DNA of 64,000 bases, taken from assembly GCA_020809705.1 (NCBI GenBank), contig CP085834.1, positions 2,356,001 to 2,420,000 on the forward strand, in the 5' to 3' direction. Below are positions 45,001 through 57,398 of this stretch, piece by piece. Origin of the DNA: Calonectria ilicicola (Eukaryota; Ascomycota; Sordariomycetes; Hypocreales; Nectriaceae). The position numbers and the translations under genes were made by a program. Under the pieces are notes generated by a model, which did no database searches, was not told the DNA's origin, and saw only the letters and a program-made list of their open reading frames with translations. How positions within the stretch are numbered: position 1 is the stretch's first letter; every line of letters starts with the position of its first letter.

Positions 45001-48000
45001 TTAATTAGAAGTTTGGTATTTTAAAGGGCTTTTAAGATCTTATGAATATATTCCTTATATTCTTCTTTATTTTTAAAGAAAATAAAAATATTATCTAGAT
45101 AATAGATAATAAAGATATTTAAGTATTCTTGTAATATATTGGTTATTATTTATTAGAATAATGTTAATATATTTATAAGTCTAAAAAGCATAATTAGGTA
45201 TTTAAATAATCTAAACTTTATTTAAAAAATAATTTTCTATTTATATCTTTTTTTAATATAAATAAGATTATATACTTCTTTAAGATCTAATATAATAAAG
45301 ATATTAACTTTATAAAAGTGATTTTTTATTTTATTAATTAATAATAATAAAGTATAATCTTTAATAGTAATATTATTAAATTATTAGTAGTTTATAATAA
45401 GATATAACTTTTTATTTTTCTTAGATATAAATATAATAAAATAATTAGCTTTAAAGTTTAAAATATAAATATATTCTTTTTTAAATATATCTTAGATATA
45501 TTCCTTTAAGATATTAAGCTTAATTTAATTAAAATTATAAATAAAGTAAAATTAAATATTAAATCTATTTTTAAAGATAATTTTATAATTCTACTAATTA
45601 AACTTAGGTAGTTTAGTATCTAATTCTTTTATAAAAAGCTTTTTATAGATTTAGTATTATAGGGGTATATTATATAATTTATTTATTTCTACTTTAGCCT
45701 TTATTTCTTTAAAGCTTTTATTAATTTATTAAAATTATATTCTAAGGTAAATAATTATTTATTATTTTTATCTTTTTTAATTATTCTTATATTTATATTT
45801 TATTTTTTTAAATAATAAAGATTCTTCTTTATTTATATCTTCTACTTAATTAAAGCTAGGAGTTTAAGATCTTTTATTATTTTTTATAGAAATATTACTA
45901 GTTGTATTATATTTCTTAGGTATTTATATCTAATTAGTATACTAATAGATATTAGGGTTATATTAGTATAATTATAAATACCCTAAAACTAAATTGTACT
46001 ATCTAATATTAATAATATTAAAGATTACTTTTTAATTTTTTCTTTAATAAAGACTTTTAAATAATTAATCTTTTTATTTATAATATTATTATTATAATTA
46101 AAAAGATTCTTTTTATATTAATAATTTTATATAGATTAACTTTTATTATTTATAATAATTAAAGTTAATTAATTATTTAAGGATTAATATAATTTTATTT
46201 AGCTCTACTATTTATTATAATATTATATTACTTCTTTTTAATTCTTACTTTTACTTTTAATTATTATTAAGATTACTCTTTAATTATAAAGTATAAAGCT
46301 TTTTAAGAAGTTCTTTTAGTAATTCTAGGGGTTATTGCCCTAACTACTTCTATTACTCTTTTATAAGGGGCTTTATTTATTTTTTAATTTTGTTTGGTAT
46401 TAGATTATTATTTTATTTATTATATAGATATTATATTTAAGGTCTTGATATTTATTCTAGGGTAATTTATTATAATTAAAGAACTTAAGCTTATTTAATT
46501 TTAATATAATAAACTAATAATAAAGGTTTCTTCCTATTACTTTATATTAGTTAAAGTATCTTTTATAAGTATAGTAGATAATTATATTTTCTACCTTAAT
46601 AAAAAAGTATATTATATATTACTTTTGTTTTATATATTAAAGGTAGTTATGGTTGTAATAGCTTATTTATAAGATATTTTTATATTCTTTATATATTATA
46701 TTTAATTTAAGATTATCCTTCTTATATTAGATAGATTAAGGATTACGGTTTCCTAGTTGCTATTTACTTTATATAAGTAGAAAGACTTTATCTTTATTCT
46801 ATAAAAGTTCCCTAACTTATTAGGCTATTCTTTTAATATTAATTATTTATTTCTTATTTTTATTTTTATTATAAGTATAAATATTCTACTATACTAGTGC
46901 TTTATTGGTATATATATCTAAAATGGATGTAAGGATTTTTATCTTCTTGGCTTATTTTAACTATTTGTGGGGAAGGTAGGATTAATTTTTTTATTAGATT
47001 GATTATACTTTTTAAATAGCTTTATTAATTTTTTATTATAAGGTAAGTTTTACTTTATATAATTTATAGTTTTTTATATATTACTTAATTATAATAATTA
47101 ATTTATATTTCTTAATAATAGTAAGAATAACTTTTCTTATAGTATTCTCTTTTTCTTTTAGTACTAAGGTCTATTAAGTTTTTATAATATTAAATTATTT
47201 TTATTTTTTTAATATAGATTTAAATTAATTTTTTATTTTTGGGAAGTAATATTTAAAGGATTTATATCCTTTCTTTCTACAGTTAAAGTAGGTAATCTTA
47301 CTTTTTTCATACCTTTAAATAATGCTGAGTTCTATTGATCTTAAATGAGTCTTATATATAATGCTTTGTTGCTTATTTTGGGTTTTTCCTTTATTTGGGA
47401 TATATAGGTTTTTATTATTTTAGATATATTCTTTATATTAGTTAAATTATTTTTTATTAATTTTAATAGTATTTTTAATATACTTTAAAAGTTTTTTTAG
47501 CTAATCTTTTTTATAGATTTTATTTTTAATTTTACTTTTTAAGCCTTTATAATAAAGTTTTATTAATATATTATTATTTTAGGTTATTTATACTATAATT
47601 CTTTTAAATTTAGTTAAATATTAGCTATAGGATTTTATTTATTTAAGTTTATATAATTAATTTATAATTTATTATTTTATATTAATTATACTAAAATTAT
47701 CTTTAATAATAGTTTTAAAATATTCCTAATCTCTAAAGATCTCTTAGATCTCTTTATTTTGGTTAGTATTATTCTTATTTTCCAAATAGTCTCTTATAAT
47801 AGGTTTAAACTATACTTCTATATCCCCTTAAAGGAGGGTTTTGGTATATAATACCTAGGCTTCAGGGGTTGTAAGTTATATTAGGAAAAAGTAAAAATAT
47901 CCTTTTATTTAGGTAAGGAAGGGGACTATATTGGCAGCCTTTCCTAGAAAGGGCTCTAGGACCGGGGGTCTTAGAATTTCACTAATATCTTTACCTTTAT

Positions 48001-48195
48001 TTCCTTTAATTGTAATAGTTCTAGCTTTTTCTATTTTAAATTATGCTTATATATTTATAAATTTCTTCTTAATTTATTATAATTTTATAATTAACTTAAT
48101 ATTATTAGAAGGAGTAATAATAATAAGGTTCTTTCCAGATATTATTATTATTTAATTATTAATATAGGTAATTAATTAAATAAAAGCTTTTAATA
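42099..48195 (-). mobile_element. Internal region of LTR element copy 1
   Basis: Decayed gag-pol on the minus strand. The reverse transcriptase lies around 44600-46000. A relatively less mutated patch at 44570-44690 encodes the start of the RNase H region with recognisable TD..DFALGAQ-type residues. It differs from copy 2 mostly by C/T or G/A changes. Confidence 0.7.
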
Positions 48196-48598
48196 TATAA
48201 TGGTCTAATTAATTCCTAATTTAATAAATTAATTAAAATAAAAGGTTTATTGTTAGTAGGATAGTTAGGTATATTATAGTAAAAATAGAGTAATAGAAGT
48301 ATTATATTAAGTAATAGTTAATTATAATTAAGGTAATTAAATTATATTAAAAGCTAATTAATTCCATTTCTTATAATAGGATCTAATCTATCTATATACT
48401 ACTATATCTAAGGTTCCATTATTATAATAATTAAATAGAGTTAGTTCGATAATATTTATTATAATCTTTGGTAATATTGAATAGAGGCTATTTAACTTTA
48501 CTCTTATTGGTTGGTTATGTGGGTCTAGGGTAGTCTTGTCATAATTGGTTAGGGTTCTGCCTGTGGTCACCGCTCTTTTAGGTGTCCGGGTCATAACA
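48196..48598 (-). repeat. Right (5') LTR of copy 1, 403 bp
   Basis: It runs from TATAATGG to TCATAACA. The outer end reads TGTTATGACC on the minus strand, the intact family terminus, and the segment 48530-48598 retains much of its original GC. Confidence 0.75.
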
Positions 48599-48945
48599 AT
48601 TGTTAGCAGGATGGTTAGGTATGTTATAGTAAAATAAAGTAATAGAAGTATTATATTAGGTAATAGTTAATTGTAATTAAGGTAATTAAGTTGTATTAAA
48701 AGTTAATTAGTTCTATTTTTTATAGTAAGATCTAATCTGTCTATATATTATTATATCTAGGGTTCTATTATTATAATAATTAAATAAAGTTAGTTTAATA
48801 ATATTTATTATAATCTTTAATAATATTAAATAAAAGTTATTTAACTTTACTTTTATTAATTAATTATATAGATCTAGGGTAGTTTTATTATAATTGGTTG
48901 GGGTTTTACCTATGGTTATTATTTTTAAGTATTTAGATTATAATA
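48599..48945 (-). repeat. Truncated left LTR of copy 2, 347 bp
   Basis: It follows the previous LTR directly. It lacks the first 58-bp segment present in the other LTRs, beginning at ATTGTTAGCAGG, and ends TTATAATA before the internal region of copy 2. Confidence 0.7.
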
Positions 48946-51900
48946 TAATACTTTCTCTCTTATTAGTCTTATTTTAAGGCTAGGTAAATAAATTAGTTTT
49001 CTTATTTATAATTATTATATATTTTTTCTCTTTTTATCTTCTTATAGTTTAAGTATTAATAGGATATTAGACTATATTACTAAGATTATATCTTATTTTA
49101 AAATAATTAAAGCTTATTAAAAAAATATTATTAAATTAATTAATAAATTTGGTTTTAAAATGCTTTATTATTTAGCTTATTTTTATATTAAATAGCTATT
49201 TTATATTATAGTTAAGAGAAAAAGCTATTATAAATTTTATATAAAAAATAAATATTTTAATTATAATTTTAAAGGTATTTTTATTTAAGCTTATAAATAT
49301 ATTTCTTTTTTTACTTTTATATATTTATTTTTTTTAATTAAGTAGGTTTTTTATAAGAAGGATTAGATTAATAGGGAGAAAAAGAAGATTAAAGTAGATT
49401 TAATAAGTACTTTAGCTTAATTATAATACTTATACATTTAGAAATATTATTTATATAAGAAAGTAAAGGAGATGATTTCTTAAGATTATAAGGATTTAGA
49501 TGAATTAAAAGAAAAGGAGTATATTAAGATGTTGGTATTATTAGAGATATAATTGCTTAAGGATTATAGGGTTATTAATTGGAGTGGTTTGCCTGATTTC
49601 CTTTATATTAATTCTAGAGAAATACTTTTAATATCTTTGAGTAATATATAAAATATTTAATAGATTTTTAAGTTATTTTTTTATAGCCTTTTTATTTAAT
49701 TTTAAATTTTCTATCTTTTTCTTTTCTTTATAGGATTTTTTAATTTCCTATTAATCTTTTAGGTTTTCTATTTATAATTTATAATTAGATCTTATATTAA
49801 CTTAGATGCTATTACCAGGTTCTAGTAATAAAATATAGAAGATAGGGTGAACTTTAATATTATTTAAAAGATTAAGTTTATAATTATTTTCTAATATTTT
49901 TCTTTTAATTAGATATAATTCAATCTATATAAAGTTGATTTTTTTATTTTATTTTTTTATTATAAGATTTTTTATTATTAAGTAAACTATATCTCCCTCT
50001 AAGAAAGATAGTCTTTTTAATCTTTTTAAATTATAATGTCTTTTTATTATATTATAGATAAACTTAAGTTCTATCTTTATTTCTTTATATAATTTTCTTA
50101 AATTATTTAACTTAATTATAACTTTTACTTAAATTATATTTTCTAAAAAAGCTCAATAAGCGTCTAGTATAAAGTTAAAATTAGCTTTTATTAGTATTAT
50201 TTTAATACTATGATTATAGGATATATTATATGCTAATTGTATAATAGGTAACTTTTCTATCTAATTAGTTTACTTATAGTTAATATAGTATTGTAGATAT
50301 TACTTAATTTCCTAGTTTTAGTATTTGATTTGCCTATCTATTTGGAGGTAGAAGGCTATACTTAACTTATAATTTAACCTTATTAAGGATATTAGGCTTT
50401 GTTAAAACTTAGATGTAAATAATTATTTTTTATTTAAAATAATTTTAATTAGTAATCTGTATATAGTGATTATATATTAAAAGAAAAGGTAGGTAAATTA
50501 TTTCTTTTTATTACTTTATTATAAGAAAGATAATATACTACTTTTATAAAGTAATTAATAATAATAAAAATATTATTATAATATATTTTTATAGTAGAGT
50601 CTATTAATAAGGGGAGGTTAATAATAAAGTTTATTATAATTAAGTCTTATAGTTATTATATAATAGAGAATAGTTATAATAATCTATATGGTTTATATCT
50701 TAGTTTTTTAAAGTATTAATATAGATTGTATTTCTTATATACTTATTTAACTTTTTTTTATTTTACTAAAGGAAAATATCTATTTAACTTATTTAAAGGT
50801 TTTATTAATACCTTTATAGTTATATAAAGGATATTTATAAATATTTTTTATTAACTTTATTTAGTATTCCTTTAATACTTATAAGTAGTCTATTTTTTCT
50901 TCTTCTAAAAGTATTAGATTATATTCTTTGATTTTCCTTAATAGTGGATTGCTTTATTCTACTTATTATATTAGTATTTCTATAGTAGTGGTTCTAGTTG
51001 TATATAATAATCCTCTTATTCTTATAGTAGCGATTATTTTTTTTATTTCTATTATTATTTTATTAATTAGGGCTTATTTTAGTTCTTTATTAGTATTATA
51101 GATTAATAGTTTTTTTTGTGTTTTTGGTTTTTCTATATTGTAATTAGGTTAGTAGCTAATTGTATTAGTATAGCTATTTTTAGTTCCTTTAATATAAATG
51201 ATTTAGTAATTGAATTTAGATAAGTATTCTATATATTATAGTTATCTTTTACTAAGTTTTTAAATAATTATAAAGTAAGTAATATTTTTATAATTAATAT
51301 ATATTATAATTTTATAATTACTTTTTAATAAATATTATTAAAATTCTTTAAAAGTATTAATAATAGTAAGGAATTCTTTATTATAGATAGGGTAATTTAG
51401 CTTAAGACTATATAGCTTATATAAATAGAATATTATAAAGTATAGATTTCCTTATTTATCTTATTATCCAATCTAGGCCTCTAAGATAAAATCTAATATA
51501 TTAATTTCTAACTCTATAGACTTATTAAAGTTAAATATTATAAAGATAGGTTCTTTTAAAATAGTATTTTTTATAGCTTTAAATAATTATTATACTTTAT
51601 TTTCTTATTAAAAGATAATTTCTTTTTTAATTAGTTCTATTATACCTAAGATAATTTTATTAAATCCTTTAATAAATCTTTAGTAATAGTTAGTAAATCT
51701 AAGGAAAGCTTGTACTTTCTTTACATTAGTAGGTTCCTTCTAATCTTTTACTACAGTAACTTTCTTTAGGTCTATGTGAATTTTATTAGGGTTAATAATA
51801 TATCCTAGAAATTCTACTTCTTAAGTATAGAACTTACTTTTTCTAATTTAATTAAAAGTTTGGTATCTTGGAGGGCTTTTAAGATCTTATAAATATATTC

Positions 51901-54900
51901 TTTATATTCTTTTTTATTTTTAAAGAAAATAAGGATATTATTTAGGTAGTAGATAATAAAGATATTTAAGTATTTTTATAATATATTGGTTATTATTTAT
52001 TAAAATAATATTAGTATATTTATAAGTTTAAAAGATATAATTAGGTATTTAAATAATTTAAATTTTATTTAAAAAGTAATTTTTTATTTATATCCTTTTT
52101 TAATATAAATAAAATTATATACTCCTTTAAGATCTAATGTAATAAAGATATTAGCTTTATAAAGATAATTTTTTATTTTATTAATTAATAATAATAAAGT
52201 ATAATCTTTAATAATAATATTATTAAATTATTAATAGTTTATAATAAGATATAACTTCCTATTTTTCTTAAGTATAAATATAATAAAGTAATTAACTTTA
52301 GAATTTAAAATATAAATATATCCCTTTTTAAGTATATCTTAGATATATTCTTTTAAGATATTAAGCTTAATTTAATTAAGATTATAAATAAAGTAAAATT
52401 AAATATTAGATTTATTTTTAAGGATAATTTTATAATCCTACTAGCTAAACTTAAATAATCCAATATCTAATTCTTTTATAAAGAGCTTTTTATAGATTTA
52501 GTACTATAAAGATATATTATATAATCTATTTATTTTTACTTTAATTTTTATTTTTTAAGGTTTTTATTAATTTATTAGAATTATATTCTAAAGTAGATGA
52601 TTATTTATTATCTTTACCTTTTTTAATTATTCTTATATTTATATTTTATTTCTTTAAGTAATAAAGATTCTTCTTTGCTTATATCTTTTACTTAGTTAGG
52701 GCTAGAAGTTTAAGATCTTTTATTATTTTTTATAAAAATATTACTAGTTATATTATACTTTTTAAATATTTACATCTAGTTAATATATTAATAGATATTA
52801 AAGTTATATTAGTATAATTATAAATACCTTAAAATTAGATTATATTATCTAATATTAATAATATTAAAGATTATTTCTTAATTTTTTTTTAATAAAGATT
52901 TTTAAGTAATTAATCTTTTTATTTATAATATTATTATTATAATTAAAAGAAATTCCTTTTATATTAATAATTTTATATAAATTAACTTTTATTATTTATA
53001 ATAGCTAAAGTTGGTTAATTACTTAAAAATTAATATAATTTTATTCAACTCTACTATCCACTATAATATTATACTATTTCCCTCTAATCCTTACTTCTAC
53101 TTCTAGTTATTATTAAAGTTACTCTTTAATTATAAAGTATAAAGCTTTTTTAAAGAGTTCTTTTAATAATTCTAGAGATTATTATTTTAGCTACTTTTAT
53201 TATTCTTCTATAAAGAACTTTATTTATTTTTTAATTTTATTTAATACTAGGCTATTACTTTATCTATTATATAAATATTATATTTTAAGATTTTAATATT
53301 TATTCTAGGGTAGCTTACTATAATTAAGGAACTTAGGCTTACTTAGTTTTAATATAATGAACTAGTAGTAGGGATTTTTTCCTATTACTTTATATTAATT
53401 AAAGTATTTTTTATAAGTATAATAAATAACTATATCTTCTACCTTAATAAAAAAGTATACTATATATTACTTTTATTCTATATATTAAAAGCAATTATAA
53501 TTATAGTAGCTTACTTATAAAATATTCTTATATTCTTTATATACTATATTTAATCTAGGATTATCCTCCTTATATTAAATAAGTTAAGGATTACAGTTTC
53601 CTAGTTGCCATTTGCTTTATATAAGTAAGAAGACTTTATCTCTATTCTATAAAAGTTCTTTAATTTATTAAGTTATTCTTTTAATATTAATTATCTATTT
53701 TTTATTTCTATTTTTATTATAAGTATAAATATTCTACTATACTAATACTTTATTAATATATATATTTAAAATAAATATAAAGATTTCTATCTTCTTAGCT
53801 TATTCTAATTATTTATAAGAAAGGTAGGATTAATCTTTTTATTAGATTAATTATATTTTTTAAATAATTTTATTAATTTCTTATTATAGAGTAAGTTTTA
53901 CCTTATATAACTTATAATTTTCTATATATTACTTAATTATAATAATTAATTTATATTTCTTAATAATAATAAGAATAATTTTTTCTATAATATTCTTTTT
54001 TCCTTTTAATACTAAGATCTATTAAATTTTTATAATATTAAGTTATTTTTATTCTTCTAGTATAAGTTTAAACTAATTTCCTATTTTCAAGGAGTAATAT
54101 TCAAAGGATTTATATTCTTTCTTTCTATAATTAAAGTAAATAATCTTACTTTTATTATACCCTTAGATAGTGTTAAATTCCATTAGTCCTAAATAAGTCC
54201 TATATATAATACTTTATTACTTATTTTAGGTTTTTCCTTTATTTAGAATATATAAATTTTTATTATTTTAGGTATATTTTTTATATTAATTAAATTATCT
54301 TTTATTAATTTTAATAATACTTTTAATATACTTTAAAAATTTCTTTAATTAATCTTTTTTATAAATTTTATTTTTAATTTTACTCTTTAAACCTTTATAA
54401 TAAAGTTCTATTAATATATTATTATTTTAAGCTATTTATATTATAATTCTTTTAAATTTAATTAAATATTAATTATAAAATTTTATTTATTTAAATTTAT
54501 ATAATTAATTTATAATTTATTATTTTATATTAATTATATTAAAATTATCTTTAATAATAATTTCAAAATATTCCTAATCTCTAAAGATCTCTTAAATCTT
54601 TTTATTTTAATTAATATTATCTTTATTTTTTAAATAATCTTTTATAATAAATTTAAACTATATTCCTATATTCTCTTAAAAAGGATTTTAATATATAATA
54701 CCTAGGCTTTAAAGATTACAAATTATATTAAAAAAAGCAAAAGTATTCCTTTATTCAGGTAAAGAAGGGGACTATATTAGCGGCTTTTCCTAAAAGAGCT
54801 CTAGAACTAAGAATCTTAGAATTTTACTAATATCTTTACCCTTATTTCCTTTAATTATAGTAATTCCAGCTTTTTTTACTTTAAATTATACTTATATATC

Positions 54901-55040
54901 TACAAATTTCTTCTTAACCTATTATAGTTCTATAGTTAACTTAGTATTATTAGGAGGAGTAATAGTAGTAAAGTTCTTTCCAAATATTATTATTACTTAA
55001 TTATTAATATAAATAACTAATTAAATAAAAACTTTTAATA
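48946..55040 (-). mobile_element. Internal region of LTR element copy 2
   Basis: Collinear with copy 1 and with the plus-oriented copies 3 and 4 in reverse complement. It is more heavily AT-converted than copy 1 over most of its length. The reverse-transcriptase core YLNN is at 51937-51948. No open frame is longer than about 60 codons. Confidence 0.7.
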
Positions 55041-55440
55041 TATAATAATTTAATTAATTTTTAATTTAATAAATTAATTAAAATAAAGGATTTATTATTA
55101 ATAGAATAATTAAGTATATTATAATAAAATAAAATAATAAAAATATTATATTAAATAATAGTTAATTATAATTAAGGTAATTAAGTTATATTAAAAGCTA
55201 ATTAATTCTATTTCTTATAGTAGGATCTAATCTATTTATATACTACTATATCTAAAGTTCTATTATTATAATGGTTAAATAAAGTTAATTTAATAATATT
55301 TATTACAATCTTCAATAATATCAAACGAAGGCTATTCAACTTTACTCTTATTAGCTGGTTATGTGGGTCTAGGGTAGTTTTGTTATGATTGGTTGGGGTT
55401 CTGCCCGTGGTCACCGCCTTTGGGTGTTTGGGTCATAACA
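55041..55440 (-). repeat. Right (5') LTR of copy 2, 400 bp
   Basis: It ends GGTCATAACA at 55440, directly before GGACC. The outer 120 bp keep normal GC (GTCACCGCC and GGTTCTGCCC words). Confidence 0.75.
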
Positions 55441-55445
55441 GGACC
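55441..55445 (+). repeat. Right target-site duplication GGACC
   Basis: Direct repeat of 41633-41637. Together they delimit the tandem insertion. Confidence 0.8.
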
Positions 55446-57001
55446 GGCGGATAAATATCACTACATCTAACAGCTTAACTACTAGACTACTTTTTAGCTA
55501 GCTAATTAAATTAACTTATTCCTCAGGAGTTAGCTATATAATAGCTTTATTATTTAGTAAGGTAAGTTAGGCTTATTCTGTGGGCTTAAGGAAGGCTTTG
55601 GCAACAAGATTAATAACATAACCCTAACAACATAATTGAATTATTAAAGGCTCTATAAATAAGGGCTGACTTGGAAAAGTAGGAAGGTAGTTGAAAAAGA
55701 GATAATTAAAGTATATATTATTAACAGGGGCATTATTTAATATAAAGAAACCAAGGCTCTGAAGGTTATAGTTTTTAATAACTTCCAATATTAAAGGGGC
55801 AATATTTTCACCTAAATAAATACTAGAAATACATTTTAAGATAAGGAGCTTAGTTTGTAAGCTGCTAGCATAGTTAATGAAGTAACTAACAACCCCCAAG
55901 AGGGCCTGTTAGTTAGGGGAAGTCTAAATATTAAAAGTAAAATAAATAAGTAATTAAATATATTAAAGCTAGTATTTAATTATTTATTAACAAGCTTTAA
56001 AATTATCTATTACCTAAGCTTTTATAATTAATTAATATATTAGTAAAATATTATTAATAATATAATTTAGTATTTATAAAAGGTATTAAAAAGTATTATA
56101 TTTAATTATTTTAAAGAATATATTTAACTTAATAATCTAATAAATAAAAGTAGCTTTTAGCTTAGTAATAATACTAAAAGCATTAGATTCTTCTTTAATA
56201 GGCGATCTAGTATATAAATGAAGGTTGGTAAGGGTAAAAAAGCTAGTAATAGTATTATCTTTTAATCTTGGCTCTTAATAATAAAGTATTAATTTTATAA
56301 GTAAGCTATTACTACTAAAATTGCTATCTAAGTGAATAAACAGCCCTGTATTTATCCTTATCAATTATAATAATAGTATAGCTAAAAGATACTACTAAAG
56401 GTATTTCTATTAACTTTAATAAGACTAAAGCTGTGCTTAATAATAAAGGATTGTAGCTTATAGTGCTAGTACAGTTAGGAATAGAGAAAATATCTCTTAT
56501 ATATAAATCATATTTAAAAGAAGATTTAAATAATTAGATTTTAAGTATCTTTAAAATTAAAATCTTTAAATTATATAGTTATAAACTATATCTTTAATTA
56601 GGTTCAAAAGGAAAATAAGGTTAGGGTTAGGGTTAGAATTAAGATTAAGGTTAGGGCTAGAGATAAGATTACTAATAGTATTAAGAGTATTAGATTATAG
56701 AAAAAGAATTAAATATAAAGATATTATTATCTTTATACTCATTATATATTCTAACAATTATAAAAATCATTTTACTAACCCCTTATTCCTTAACTAACTA
56801 TTATACTTTATAGTAAGAAAGATATAAATATACCGAGCCTTTTCTTTATAATATAAACTTAACAGCAATCAAAAAGACTAAAAAATAACCAATATAATAA
56901 TTCTAAATATTATAAATAAAAGCATAATAATATAATAGGCAAAAATAGCTGTATTTTGTGGTGTTGTAGAGGGTAATTTTGTATATAATATGCAGGAAAA
57001 G
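55446..57001 (-). mobile_element. hAT DNA transposon relic, N-terminal and central part of transposase
   Basis: The frame 55899-55624 (minus) shows the fungal hAT catalytic region: LQTKLLILKCI, YLGENIAPLILEVI, and LGFFILNNA, where the family usually has DNA (catalytic Asp, here Asn). Next come INLVAKAFL and, close to 55446, a stretch ending VVIFIRR. The D-to-N change is of the C-to-T type. Upstream (56000-57001) is too decayed to read confidently. The TTAGGG-like tract at 56619 lies inside it. Confidence 0.7.
56619..56660 (+). repeat. Short telomere-like tract
   Basis: GGTTAGGGTTAGGGTTAG (56619-56636) is followed by degenerate units to about 56660. TTAGGG is the telomeric repeat of filamentous fungi. 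On the minus strand the tract reads as alternating Ser/Asn-Pro codons within the hAT relic, so it may equally be low-complexity coding DNA. Confidence 0.5.
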
Positions 57002-57398
57002 TGTTATGACCTAAACACCCAAAGGCGGTGACCATAGGCAGAACCCCAACCAATCATAAAACTACCCTAGACCCATATAACCAACCAATAAAAAGCAAAG
57101 TCGAACAGCCCCTATTCAACATTACTAAAGATTGTAACAAATATTATTAAACTGACTCCATTCAACTATTATAATAATAGAACCTTAAATATAGTAATAT
57201 ATAAACAGATCAGACCTTACTATAAAGGAGGGAACTAATCAGCTTTTAATATAACTTGATTACCTTAATTACAATTGACTATTACCTAATATAATACTTC
57301 TATTACTTTATTTACTATAATACACCTAACTATCCTACTAATAATAAACCCTTTATTTTAATTGGTTTATTAAGTTAGGAATTGATTAGATTATTATA
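57002..57398 (+). repeat. 5' LTR of copy 3
   Basis: It begins TGTTATGACC and ends GATTATTATA. It is the reverse complement of the LTRs of copies 1 and 2, and its first 120 bp are less AT-converted than the rest. Confidence 0.75.

Larger units (their letters stand above)
41638..55440 (-). mobile_element. Tandem pair of Ty3/gypsy-type LTR retrotransposons (copies 1 and 2)
   Basis: Order left to right: LTR (41638-42098), internal (42099-48195), LTR (48196-48598), partial LTR (48599-48945), internal (48946-55040), LTR (55041-55440). Both internals are almost equal in length (6097 and 6095 bp) and collinear, in minus orientation. One GGACC duplication flanks the whole unit. Reverse-transcriptase catalytic motifs are recognisable on the minus strand: YLDN at 45090-45101 in copy 1 and YLNN at 51937-51948 in copy 2, where an active enzyme would have YLDD. 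All frames are destroyed by stop codons. Confidence 0.8.

Noticed and set aside
47931..48155. Hydrophobic 74-aa frame (and its counterpart at 57663-57427 minus) as a membrane protein
   Set aside because: Both are the antisense strand of the 5' gag-proximal region of the LTR element. Hydrophobicity comes from AT-rich codons.
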